From an uncultured Maribacter sp. (GTDB taxonomy: Bacteria; Bacteroidota; Bacteroidia; Flavobacteriales; Flavobacteriaceae): a DNA stretch of 64,000 nucleotides. The notes beneath the pieces were generated by a model that searched no databases, was not told where the DNA came from, and saw nothing but the letters and a program-made list of their open reading frames with translations. Position numbers and translations under genes: made by a program. Shown here piece after piece: positions 1 to 7,786 of this stretch (its first letter is position 1; every line of letters begins with the position of its first letter). The stretch spans positions 1 to 64,000 of the forward strand of contig NZ_CANMTX010000012.1 of NCBI RefSeq assembly GCF_947500985.1, written 5' to 3'.

Positions 1-91
1 GTTTGTTGAGTGTTCATATCTTATTGTTTTAGAGAACTTTAAAGATACTCGACTTGCTGCTTTTTCATCGATGCTAAACGTAATGCGGAGT

Positions 92-300
92 TTTGGGCTA
101 AATCGAAAGGTCTGTCTATATTTATGAAGTCCGCAAAATCTTTGGGATTTTGCTTTAAACAAGGAAAAGAAAAAGAAAACAAAAAGATTTTGCTATGTGC
201 GTGGCGAAATGGAAATCGCTACTCTAAAACAACACTAAGTTTAGCCCCTTGCTGGCGCGAGCAAAAAACATAAAAAGGAAACGCTAGCGCGAGCGTCATT
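92..300 (+). repeat. Structured intergenic repeat, copy R1
   Basis: First copy of the repeat family that separates genes in the first 8 kb. Arm a (GCAAAATC, 133-140) pairs with arm a' (GATTTTGC, 146-153), and an identical a'' lies at 186-193, 40 nt further on. A second small palindrome (GCGA...TCGC) starts near 203. The block from about 95 to 131 (AAAGGTCTGTCTATATTTA) is shared with R2 near 1250. GC-rich words with GCGCGAGC occur at 255-300. No gene is visible in 1-356; bases 1-91 show nothing I can identify. Confidence 0.7.
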
Positions 301-356
301 CTAAGTGATTAACTTTGAAGGCAATCATCTATATGAATTTTAAAAATGAAGACTTT

Positions 357-1154
357 ATGAAAAATACAATTACGCATTCGTTGCTATCATTAGGTATCCT
401 TTGTATTTTCAGTTGTGTGTTTGCCTCCTGTAAATTTTCGAAAGAAAAGGAGAATAGTAATGTGAGTCCAAAAGAAATAACCGCTTTAGACGTAGTAAAA
501 AACGCAATACATACAGCCGGAACAAATCAAAAATGGAAAAACATAGCCTCCTTAAGCTATACCAAAAAATCAAAATTACTTTTAGAGAATGGTGACATCG
601 AATCTGAAGTAACGCAGCGCCACCACTACGAATTGCGACCTCAAAAAAGTATCAAAATAACATGGGTTGTTGAAAAGGATAGCTTTCTAATTGTTCATAA
701 TGATTCGATTTCTCAAAAATTCAAAAATGGAAATCTTATTGATGAGGGTGACACCATAAAATCATCGGTTAACAGCTCACTTTATGTTATCGGAATGCCT
801 TTCAAACTTTTAGATGAAGGCACAGTCCTCAGCTACGAAGGGCTACAAACGCTAAACACTATCGACACGGTACACACCATTAATGCAAGCTATGCACCAA
901 AGGAACACCAAAATCATTCTACTCAAGACGTATGGTGGTATCATTTCGAAAAGAATACTGGCGCTTTTTTAAGCTCGTTGGTGTATCATGAACCTACATA
1001 TGCTTTAATAGAAAATGAAGCTACTATAAAGCACGAAGGGCTGACTTTTCCGAAAAGGCGAAAAAGCTACTTCTGTGATGAATTTGGAAAAAAACTTTTC
1101 TTAAGGGCCGAATTCTGGTATGATGATTATGTAATAACATTTCTAAATGACTGA
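357..1154 (+). CDS. Predicted outer-membrane lipoprotein, possibly DUF6503-like
   Basis: A 265-residue protein from the ATG at 357, chosen over the upstream ATG at 315 because it puts a standard SPII signal peptide at the N-terminus (hydrophobic 9-23, lipobox FASC with Cys25). The mature part is rich in beta-strand patterns and has a central VWWYHFEK segment and a C-terminal LFLRAEFWYDDYVI segment. This resembles the flavobacterial DUF6503 lipoproteins, but I match it by general appearance only. It is a single gene between repeat copies R1 and R2, in the same orientation as its neighbours. Function unknown; it probably faces the periplasm. Confidence 0.6.
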   Translation: MKNTITHSLLSLGILCIFSCVFASCKFSKEKENSNVSPKEITALDVVKNAIHTAGTNQKWKNIASLSYTKKSKLLLENGDIESEVTQRHHYELRPQKSIKITWVVEKDSFLIVHNDSISQKFKNGNLIDEGDTIKSSVNSSLYVIGMPFKLLDEGTVLSYEGLQTLNTIDTVHTINASYAPKEHQNHSTQDVWWYHFEKNTGAFLSSLVYHEPTYALIENEATIKHEGLTFPKRRKSYFCDEFGKKLFLRAEFWYDDYVITFLND

Positions 1155-1159
1155 ATTAG

Positions 1160-1431
1160 CATTGTACAGGCTAGGGCTCATCTGTGACGAGTGCCGTCAC
1201 GATTGAGCAACTTTGTGAGCACTCGTTGCAAACGAGCGCTCGCCGTGTAAAATCAAAAGGTCTGTGTATATTTAGAATGTCGCTAAATTGAAAATTACGC
1301 GATAGTGAAATGTTCAATTTTAGCTTTGAACAAGAAAAAAGAAAACCAAAAGCTTTTGCTTAGCGCATAGCTGGAAATCCGTCGAATTTCTGCGCCACAC
1401 TAATCATAACCGAAACCGTTCTACACCATTT
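1160..1431 (+). repeat. Structured intergenic repeat, copy R2 (divergent)
   Basis: Begins just after the stop of the lipoprotein gene. It contains a near-palindrome around 1216-1242 (GAGCACTCGTT / AACGAGCGCTC), the shared block AAAGGTCTGTGTATATTTA at 1256-1274, arm a GCTAAATTGAA (1282-1292) and its near-complement TTCAATTTTAGC (1313-1324). The expected second complement about 40 nt later is not clear, so this copy is divergent or chimeric. It ends with AACCGTTCTACACCATTT, where the IS3-like element is inserted. Confidence 0.6.
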
Positions 1432-1957
1432 TGACCCGTCCTGAAATATATATACAAAACACTTCAAGTATATGTATAAAAATGATGGATATGTAAAACG
1501 CTATAGTCAGAGCTTCAAGCTCAAAGTCTTGGCAGAACTTACCAAAGGAAACCATTCCAAAAGACAAATTGCATTAACTTACGGGATACAATCCAGTACT
1601 ATAAACGTATGGATCAAAAAATATGATCGTAAAGATTTAATGAACACCCGTGTAACCGTGCAAAAAGATGACGAACTTTCCCGTATCAAAGCCCTTCAAA
1701 AAGAGCTGAAACAACTTAAGGACCTTCTTATTAAAAAGGACCTGGACAAACGGGTAAACGGTATTCTAAAAGATGAATTTTTTCTTGACCAAACCTTTAC
1801 CAGTGTGGTCTATGCTAAAAAAGCAGCCAAAAATGCAATCAAACTATACAACTCTAAAAGATTGCATTTATCTTTAGATTATAAAACACCTAATTACGTG
1901 CATCAATATACCGCTTAAAACTAATATTAATCTGTAGCCGTATTTTAGGACGTGACA
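1432..1957 (+). mobile_element. IS3-family element with internal deletion (526 bp)
   Basis: Left inverted repeat TGACCCGTCCTGAAATA (1432-1448) and right inverted repeat, read on the minus strand, TGTCACGTCCTAAAATA (1957-1941): 14 of 17 bases match and the ends are the usual TG...CA. The element is flanked by TTT on both sides (1429-1431 and 1958-1960), consistent with a 3-bp target duplication. A complete element of this type is about 1.2-1.3 kb, so more than half is missing. It carries one ORF, an OrfA-OrfB fusion, and cannot make a complete transposase. Confidence 0.75.
1472..1918 (+). pseudogene. IS3 transposase remnant: OrfA fused in frame to the OrfB tail
   Basis: Residues 1-90 are an IS3 OrfA: helix-turn-helix (RYSQSFKLKVLAELTKG, then SKRQIALTYGIQSSTINVWIKKY) followed by a leucine-zipper-like segment (LSRIKALQKELKQLKDLL). 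From about residue 93 the sequence jumps to the extreme C-terminus of OrfB (RVNGILKDEFF, then KNAIKLYNSKRLHLSLD and KTPN). The DDE catalytic core is absent. An internal deletion of several hundred bases kept the frame intact, near position 1750. The product could still bind the element ends, which would make it a possible inhibitor, but it cannot catalyse transposition. Confidence 0.8.
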
Positions 1958-1958
1958 T

Positions 1959-2774
1959 TTGAGAAAAACCGTCTTCATATTAAGTTTTGTTTTCAGCACA
2001 TTAATTTTTGCTCAAAATCCTGAATCGTCAACTCTATATGAAAAAGAGTATTACGATTTGATAAATTATGTGCCGAAAAACTTGGAGCTTGACTCTATTC
2101 TTAAACCTGAAAGTCGACTTTTACAAGTGGAATTAAATACAATAAGTAGTTTACATATTTACAGCGGGTTAAGAGACGATTTTAAACTGAACGAAAATGA
2201 CAACAAATGGTTGAATAATAAAATTGACCAAATTGCAATGGCTTTATTTCTCGACGGAAAAAGAATTTTAGTCAGTTCAGTTGGTGGCTATTCTGGTTGT
2301 CCAGATAAAATGATTGACACTCTTCAGCTAAATAATATTGAGATTATTAATTTAAAATTCTGCCATAATTGTACTAATACTATTCGAGACGAAAATTTTA
2401 TACGAAAATTTAATGACCGAATGTATTCCTTAATGAAAATTGAGCCACCAAATAGAAAAACAAGACTTTTCTATGGAGAATATAAAGGACGGAACAAAGA
2501 CCGATTTGAGATTAAATTAGTTTTAAAAGAAGACAGAACTTTCAAGTTTTGGATAAATAAGGGACACGGTTCAGATTTTACCGAAGGTTTGTGGAAAAAT
2601 ATAAATGATACACTAATTTTAAAGTCTAGGAATCTGAATAAAGATGATGAAATAAGTTTTGCGTTATCGAGTGCAAAATGGATTGAATTTAATGATTTGG
2701 TATTCCGATTAAAAAAAGGAAAGCTGACTGAATTAAATGGCGGAAATTTGAAATTAAAAAAAACAGTCGAATAA
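1959..2774 (+). CDS. Exported protein of unknown function with lipocalin-like C-terminal half
   Basis: A 271-residue protein with an N-terminal signal peptide (1-18, ending FAQ). The only start in reach is TTG at 1959, directly after the right end of the IS3-like element; removing the IS does not restore an ATG. The middle contains clustered cysteines (CPDKM, then KFCHNC) and residues about 165-255 look like a small beta-barrel (YGEYKGRN, EDRTFKFWINKGHGSDFTEG, then W and L/S strands), as in lipocalin-like domains. The IS separates the gene from its native upstream region, so expression may now depend on the IS or be lost. Repeat R3 starts 2 bases after the stop. Function not recognised. Confidence 0.6.
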   Translation: MRKTVFILSFVFSTLIFAQNPESSTLYEKEYYDLINYVPKNLELDSILKPESRLLQVELNTISSLHIYSGLRDDFKLNENDNKWLNNKIDQIAMALFLDGKRILVSSVGGYSGCPDKMIDTLQLNNIEIINLKFCHNCTNTIRDENFIRKFNDRMYSLMKIEPPNRKTRLFYGEYKGRNKDRFEIKLVLKEDRTFKFWINKGHGSDFTEGLWKNINDTLILKSRNLNKDDEISFALSSAKWIEFNDLVFRLKKGKLTELNGGNLKLKKTVE

Positions 2775-2776
2775 AA

Positions 2777-2987
2777 AACGTTGGGTAACACCGTATAAAA
2801 ATATTGGGGCAATTAGTTGCTTAATTCAATGACTTGGGCACTTTTGTGAGGTCGCCAAATTTTTAAATTTGGCTTTTAGAAAAATAAAGATAGAACACAA
2901 TGTAAAAATTCGGCTCGGTGTTTAATCGAAAAGTTAGCATCTTTTTATACGCTACGTTTCATACACTAACCGTTAGCCTTCATTATG
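2777..2987 (+). repeat. Structured intergenic repeat, copy R3
   Basis: Starts 2 nt after a stop codon with AACGTTGGGTAACACCG and ends ACACTAACCGTTAGCC...CATTATG. Arm a GCCAAATTT (2854-2862) and a' AAATTTGGC (2865-2873) form a 9-bp hairpin with a 2-nt loop. A second complement a'' (AAATTCGGC, 2906-2914, one change) follows 41 nt after a'. A second stem (GAAAAGTTAGC / GCTACGTTTC, about 2927-2960) has a T-rich loop. The next gene starts 60 bp downstream. Confidence 0.75.
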
Positions 2988-3047
2988 AACAAAATGAATG
3001 ATTTTTATTTAAAATAGATATAAAAAGACAATAATAAATATTAACCA

Positions 3048-5264
3048 ATGAAACACGTAAAAAAGTTCTTGACCATCAATTTAAATATCTTTAAAATTTT
3101 CTTGTTCGTTTGTCTTTTCTCTTTTAATTTCAACTTAGAAGCTCAAATAAATTGGACAAACGATGGAGCTTCTTATTTTAAATTAGAAAAAAATCAACTT
3201 GTTACCTATACCCTTCCTAACCATAAGGCTAAAACAGTCATTTCAAAGGTGCAACTTACTCCATCTGGGAAGTCGGCACCTATATCGGTCGCTCATTTTA
3301 CATTCTCCTTAGATCAACAAAAAGTATTATTATTCACCAATACTAAAAAAGTTTGGAGGCTTCATACCAAAGGAGATTATTGGGTTTTTAACTTTAAAAC
3401 AAATACTCTTACCCAAATTGGAAAGAGCCTTCCTCCTTCCACTCTGATGTTTGCAAAATTCTCTCCCGATGGAAACACCGTAGCTTATGTTTCTGAGAAC
3501 AATTTATATAGTGAAGATTATGCAAGTGGCAAGATTCAAGCCTTGACTACCAATGGCACGGTTTCTTTAATGAATGGAACTTTTGATTGGGCATACGAGG
3601 AAGAATTTGCTTGTAGAGATGGATTTCGTTGGAGTCCTGACAGCAAATCTATTGCTTATTGGCAAATTGATGCAAGCGCAATCAAAAAGTTTTATATGAT
3701 TAATAATACAGATTCTATCTACTCTCAAATAATTCCGTTAGAATACCCTAAAGTTGGTGAAACTCCATCTGCGTGTAAAGTGGGCGTTGTAACTATTTCC
3801 GATGCCAAAACAACTTGGATGGATGTTCCTGGAGATCCCTCTCAAAATTATTTGGTAAGAATGGAATTTATTCCAAGTACCAACAACCTTTTAATCCAAC
3901 AATTAAACAGAAAACAAAACCAAAGCAAATTATTCATTGCAGAGGCGTTAAAAGGAACCACAAAAAGTATTTATGAAGAATCAGATGAAGCTTGGGTAGA
4001 TTTATTTCAACTAGGCAATTCTTATGCAATTGATTATACCAATAACTTTAATTTTTTAAATGAAAACAAAAGCATTCTTTGGGCTTCTGAAAAAGATGGA
4101 TGGAGGCATTTATACCAAGTTTCCTTAGAAGGAAAACCAGAGGTACTCATTACCAAAGGTGAATACGATGTGATCGATTTGAAGCACATTAATTCTAAAG
4201 AAGGTTTTGTGTATTATCTAGCTTCTCCAGATAATGCCACGCAAAAATATTTATATAAAACGAAATTAAATGGAAAATGGAAAAACGAGTTGCAAAGTCC
4301 AGAAAGTTTAAAAGGAAGCCATGATTATTCTTTTTCTTCAAACGGTACGTATGCAGAACATACCTTTTCAAATCATTTCACCCCCTATTCTAAAGAGTTT
4401 ATTAGCGTTGCCAATCACAAAGCTTTAACTGAAGAAGAAAGTATTCTTAAAAACATTAAAAAACTAGAAGAAAAACCAACAACAGAGTTCTTTACCATCA
4501 CAACTTCAGACAATATTGAAATGGACGGATGGATGGTAAAACCAACAAATTTTGATCCAAATAAAAAATACCCAGTAGTGTTTTATGTGTATTCTGAACC
4601 GGCCGGAACCACAGTAAAAGACACCTATAATGTGAGTAGAAATAGGAATTATAATGGGAATATGGCTGAAGAAGGATATATATACATTTCGTTAGATAAC
4701 AGAGGTACACCTGCTCCAAAAGGACGCGCATGGAGAAAGTCCATTTACAGAAAAATTGGAGTGATTAATATTAACGATCAGGCTATGGCAGCCAAAGAAA
4801 TTTTGAAGTGGGATTTCGTGGATTCTGAACGGATAGCAGTTTGGGGCCATAGCGGAGGAGGATCTGCAACATTGAATTTGATGTTTCGATATCCTGAGAT
4901 CTACAAAACAGGGATTTCACTCGCTGCAGTTGCAAATCAATTAACCTATGATAACATTTATCAAGAGCGCTATATGGGCTTACCACAAGAAAATATGGAA
5001 GACTTTATTGAAGGTTCTCCCGTTACCTATGCAAAAAATCTAGAAGGAAATTTACTATATATACATGGAACTGGAGATGATAATGTCCATTATCAAAATG
5101 CAGAAATATTAGTTAATGAATTCATAAAATATAATAAGCAATTTCAATTTATGCCTTATCCTAACAGAACTCATGGAATTAGAGAAGGAGAAGGGACATT
5201 TGAACATTTGTCTACCTTATATACTAACTATTTAAAATTACACTGTCCTCCAGGAGGAAGATAA
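3048..5264 (+). CDS. S9 family peptidase, dipeptidyl peptidase IV type
   Basis: Secreted serine exopeptidase expected to remove X-Pro or X-Ala dipeptides from peptide N-termini in the periplasm or outside the cell. The signal peptide is residues 1-33 (cleavage after EAQ). The beta-propeller domain (about 60-470) contains the DPP-IV substrate-anchoring motif DWAYEEE (Glu184-Glu186). The alpha/beta-hydrolase domain (about 490-735) has the catalytic Ser602 in GHSGGG, Asp677 in GTGDDNVHYQ and His709 in THGI; the Asp-His spacing equals that of mammalian DPP-IV. At 738 residues it is full length for the family. It lies between repeats R3 and R4, an unusual place for so large an intact enzyme gene. 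A second S9 peptidase at 34118 belongs to a different subgroup. Confidence 0.93.
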   Translation: MKHVKKFLTINLNIFKIFLFVCLFSFNFNLEAQINWTNDGASYFKLEKNQLVTYTLPNHKAKTVISKVQLTPSGKSAPISVAHFTFSLDQQKVLLFTNTKKVWRLHTKGDYWVFNFKTNTLTQIGKSLPPSTLMFAKFSPDGNTVAYVSENNLYSEDYASGKIQALTTNGTVSLMNGTFDWAYEEEFACRDGFRWSPDSKSIAYWQIDASAIKKFYMINNTDSIYSQIIPLEYPKVGETPSACKVGVVTISDAKTTWMDVPGDPSQNYLVRMEFIPSTNNLLIQQLNRKQNQSKLFIAEALKGTTKSIYEESDEAWVDLFQLGNSYAIDYTNNFNFLNENKSILWASEKDGWRHLYQVSLEGKPEVLITKGEYDVIDLKHINSKEGFVYYLASPDNATQKYLYKTKLNGKWKNELQSPESLKGSHDYSFSSNGTYAEHTFSNHFTPYSKEFISVANHKALTEEESILKNIKKLEEKPTTEFFTITTSDNIEMDGWMVKPTNFDPNKKYPVVFYVYSEPAGTTVKDTYNVSRNRNYNGNMAEEGYIYISLDNRGTPAPKGRAWRKSIYRKIGVININDQAMAAKEILKWDFVDSERIAVWGHSGGGSATLNLMFRYPEIYKTGISLAAVANQLTYDNIYQERYMGLPQENMEDFIEGSPVTYAKNLEGNLLYIHGTGDDNVHYQNAEILVNEFIKYNKQFQFMPYPNRTHGIREGEGTFEHLSTLYTNYLKLHCPPGGR

Positions 5265-5333
5265 AATTTACTAAAAAGGATATCCTCATTAATTAAGAAA
5301 TGAAGAAATAGGCCACAAAAAAGAATAACGAAA

Positions 5334-5535
5334 GGCTAACAACGTTTATAAAACATAACTAGTAAGTACTAAGCATTTAGATTATCGCTTATTTACAAAG
5401 ACCGTCAAATTTTTAAATTTGGCTTTTAAAATAGAAAAGGTAAAAACAAAATATAAAAATTCGGCTCTGTGTTAATCCGAAAAATTAGCGTCTTTTTATA
5501 CGCTACGTTTCATACAAAAACCGCTAGCAATAATT
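5334..5535 (+). repeat. Structured intergenic repeat, copy R4
   Basis: Left end GGCTAACAACGTTTATAAAAC (from 5334), right end CATACAAAAACCGCTAGCAATAATT. Arm a GTCAAATTT (5404-5412) and a' AAATTTGGC (5415-5423) form a hairpin; a'' AAATTCGGC is at 5457-5465, 42 nt after a'. The second stem (GAAAAATTAGCGT / ACGCTACGTTTC) is close to that of R3, so R3 and R4 are one subtype. Confidence 0.75.
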
Positions 5536-5598
5536 TAAAATCAGTACTAACTATTAAACTGATTTTTTTTCTAAAACTTTAATTAACTTTATAATTCA

Positions 5599-6135
5599 AT
5601 GAGAATCTTATACACTATACTAATTACAACTGTTATAATAATTACACTTATAATCACTTGGTTTTACTTTTATTTACGGGTAAATACCAAAGATGTAAGT
5701 AACGAATTGCCTTTTAGTGAAGTTATAGATAAAGAACTCATTTTAGATAGAGATATTTTCCTTCTTAGAAATAATACTTCTGATTTTTATAAAGTAACTT
5801 CTACTGTGGTTGATAATGAAGGAGATATTGGAACGATTGATGAAGGAAACATGATCGTAGAAGTTGTTACAAAAGGGACCCCTTTATCTATTAATAAAGC
5901 TAACATACAATCTCATGGAGAAAGCGGAACATATGGACTTATAACAGGTGTATTACATACGAAACAATATGACATACCCTTTAAACAAAGATGGGGCACA
6001 TTGAGCCCTTATATACTTGATAATAGTGAACCTACCGACAATACCAATACACTCTATTTCACATTCAATAAACCTATTTGGGTGAGTGAAACTGAACATA
6101 AAATAACGAAAACATACTTTTTACCCGAGCTTTAA
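5599..6135 (+). CDS. Hypothetical membrane-anchored protein
   Basis: A 178-residue protein with one N-terminal transmembrane segment (about 4-27, ILYTILITTVIIITLIITWF) and a soluble part of about 150 residues expected on the periplasmic side. The soluble part has alternating hydrophobic residues suggesting beta structure and no cysteines. I recognise no family. It sits alone between repeats R4 and R5, the latter starting directly at the stop codon, so it behaves like a one-gene cassette. Start chosen at the first ATG, which begins the membrane segment. Confidence 0.55.
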   Translation: MRILYTILITTVIIITLIITWFYFYLRVNTKDVSNELPFSEVIDKELILDRDIFLLRNNTSDFYKVTSTVVDNEGDIGTIDEGNMIVEVVTKGTPLSINKANIQSHGESGTYGLITGVLHTKQYDIPFKQRWGTLSPYILDNSEPTDNTNTLYFTFNKPIWVSETEHKITKTYFLPEL

Positions 6136-6219
6136 AATTAAAAATTTGACTCTGTATTTATCCAAAAAATGGGCGTTTTTAAACGCTAAGTTTCATACAC
6201 AAACCGTTGTAGTGCATTA
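6136..6219 (+). repeat. Structured intergenic repeat, partial copy R5 (right half only)
   Basis: Only the right half of the repeat is present: an a''-like stretch (AAAATTTGACTCTGT), a stem with GGGCGTTTTTAAACGCTAAG, then TTTCATACACAAACCGTTG and the terminal CATTA. Arms a and a' are missing; the repeat begins directly at the stop codon of the upstream gene. It abuts a left IS3-like end at 6220. Confidence 0.6.
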
Positions 6220-6264
6220 TGACCCGTCCTGAAGTATGTATAAAAAATCAAATATTTTAGACGT
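6220..6264 (+). mobile_element. Solo IS3-like end, possibly a minimal two-ended remnant
   Basis: TGACCCGTCCTGAAGTATGTA at 6220 matches the left end of the element at 1432 over its first 14 bases. A weak partner of the right end (TATTTTAGACGT, 6253-6264) lies 33 bp downstream, so this may be an IS reduced to its two ends. The remaining AT-rich sequence up to 6469 shows no gene. Confidence 0.45.
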
Positions 6265-6469
6265 CTAGACTTTTGTTTAAAAAAGGTTTGAAATATAAAA
6301 TATTTTTTTTATAATGTTTACTAATAATTAACAAGCAATTTAAAATTGTAACTAAATACAAATTCTCGGTTAAAATAACAGAAGCACCAACCCTTATAAA
6401 AAGTCATTCAAATTTAAAAAACAACTCAATACAATTTAATTGGTTATTCAACATCAAAAATAATTAATC

Positions 6470-7039
6470 ATGAATAGCAAAGCTATTTACTTTATACTCG
6501 GCATTATAAGTGTCTTAATTTTAACGCCTTGTTTGATATGGCCTTTAACCTCGAATGTATCCACATTTGAAGGTGGCAGAGCTTATTCTCGGTTTTTTGC
6601 GACACCTATACTTTTTATTGGATTTTTAATACTTTGGTTTATAGACTATAAAATATTTTACAAGCCTACAAACATGTTTTTAAAATATCGAATTATCGTT
6701 TTTTCTATAATCATAATAGTTTCATCAATTGGATTAAAAAATTTCATTAGCAATGAATTAAATGTAGAAAAAGCGGGAAAACAAAATACCTATGGTTGCA
6801 AAGCAGACGTTAAAGATTCTTATGAAGGCTATATTACTGACACCCAATATCAACGCCTTAAAATTCGTAAAAATGATTCTAATCTTACGGAGTTTAAATA
6901 TTCTCGCCTTAAGTTAGATAATTTCGATTCATATTTTTATGAAGGGCAAAAAATATCAAAAAAAGCCAATGAAACAGAGTTTGAGGTTGAACTAAGAGAT
7001 GGTTCTTTAAGAAGGTTTAAAATTCCTTGTTATCAATAA
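6470..7039 (+). CDS. Hypothetical membrane protein, three transmembrane segments
   Basis: A 189-residue protein with predicted transmembrane segments at about 5-25, 42-62 and 74-92, followed by a charged soluble tail of about 95 residues containing a Cys pair (GCKADVKD and the C-terminal IPCYQ) that could form a disulfide outside the cytoplasm. No family recognised. It is followed at 188 bp by another + strand gene with no repeat between them, so these two may share one cassette ending at R6. Confidence 0.55.
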   Translation: MNSKAIYFILGIISVLILTPCLIWPLTSNVSTFEGGRAYSRFFATPILFIGFLILWFIDYKIFYKPTNMFLKYRIIVFSIIIIVSSIGLKNFISNELNVEKAGKQNTYGCKADVKDSYEGYITDTQYQRLKIRKNDSNLTEFKYSRLKLDNFDSYFYEGQKISKKANETEFEVELRDGSLRRFKIPCYQ

Positions 7040-7226
7040 ATTATTTATCACTATACACTGTAGCCAAGGTTTATAGTAAAGCCATGAATTAAGGTAGAAT
7101 CAAAAGGGTAATAAAATTTATAAAACAATACTTGAAATCTAAAAACCTGATTTTGCTAAACCAAGTAGAATTAACAATTAATCAAATATTGAAAAATTAA
7201 AAAGAAGTTTGAATAAAAAATAACTA

Positions 7227-7688
7227 ATGAAATCTCTAAAAATATATTACACATTTATCTTTGTCGTTATGCTTAGCTCCTGTGCTAGTATCAGTTCAAA
7301 TAAAAAAAACACTTTACAAGAAAATATGAAAAAATATAAAGATGATGACCTAATATTAGCAATGAGTGTTAGTAGACATAACATTGCTAATCCTCAATAC
7401 AATTATGAATTAGCTATTTTTGGTAATGGTGAAATTTTAAGAAAAGGAGGTGTTTACAAACGGGATTATCCAATTAAAGCTTCAAAAGAAATACTAGATT
7501 CAATTGTTAGTATGAGCTTGGAAATAAGCTCTTACAATTTTACGCCAAGACCATTTGTGCATGATGGTCCGTCACGTAGTCTAACAGTTTACGCACACCC
7601 TACACCCATAGACATGAGTTTAGAAAATGAAGGTGTAACTAAACTGCTAAATTATGTTGACTCAGTTATTATATTACCTGTTAATTAG
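7227..7688 (+). CDS. Small lipoprotein, possibly DUF6438-like
   Basis: A 153-residue protein with an SPII signal (lipobox LSSC, Cys19). The mature part has the pattern YNYELAIFGNGEILRKGGVY followed by an alpha-helical stretch and VYAHPTP, reminiscent of DUF6438 lipoproteins (a strand pair with N/DG and a following G), but the similarity is weak. Last + strand gene of the repeat-bounded array; R6 lies about 100 bp downstream. Function unknown. Confidence 0.5.
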   Translation: MKSLKIYYTFIFVVMLSSCASISSNKKNTLQENMKKYKDDDLILAMSVSRHNIANPQYNYELAIFGNGEILRKGGVYKRDYPIKASKEILDSIVSMSLEISSYNFTPRPFVHDGPSRSLTVYAHPTPIDMSLENEGVTKLLNYVDSVIILPVN

Positions 7689-7786
7689 TGAAAATTAATA
7701 TTTTTTCACTCTAATTGGTATACAACGTCTAGATTTAAACTAGAATGAATAAAGTCAACTAGAAAGAACATGCAAGTATTAAAAAC

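Noticed and set aside
1959..1961. Hidden ATG destroyed by the IS at the 1959 gene
   Set aside because: Rejoining the flanks after removing the IS and one TTT copy gives ATTTGAG, not ATGAG, so no ATG was destroyed; TTG seems native.
2471..2812. A 113-codon minus-strand open frame over the 1959 gene and repeat R3
   Set aside because: It is Phe/Ser-rich antisense noise to a gene with a good signal peptide, and it enters the repeat.
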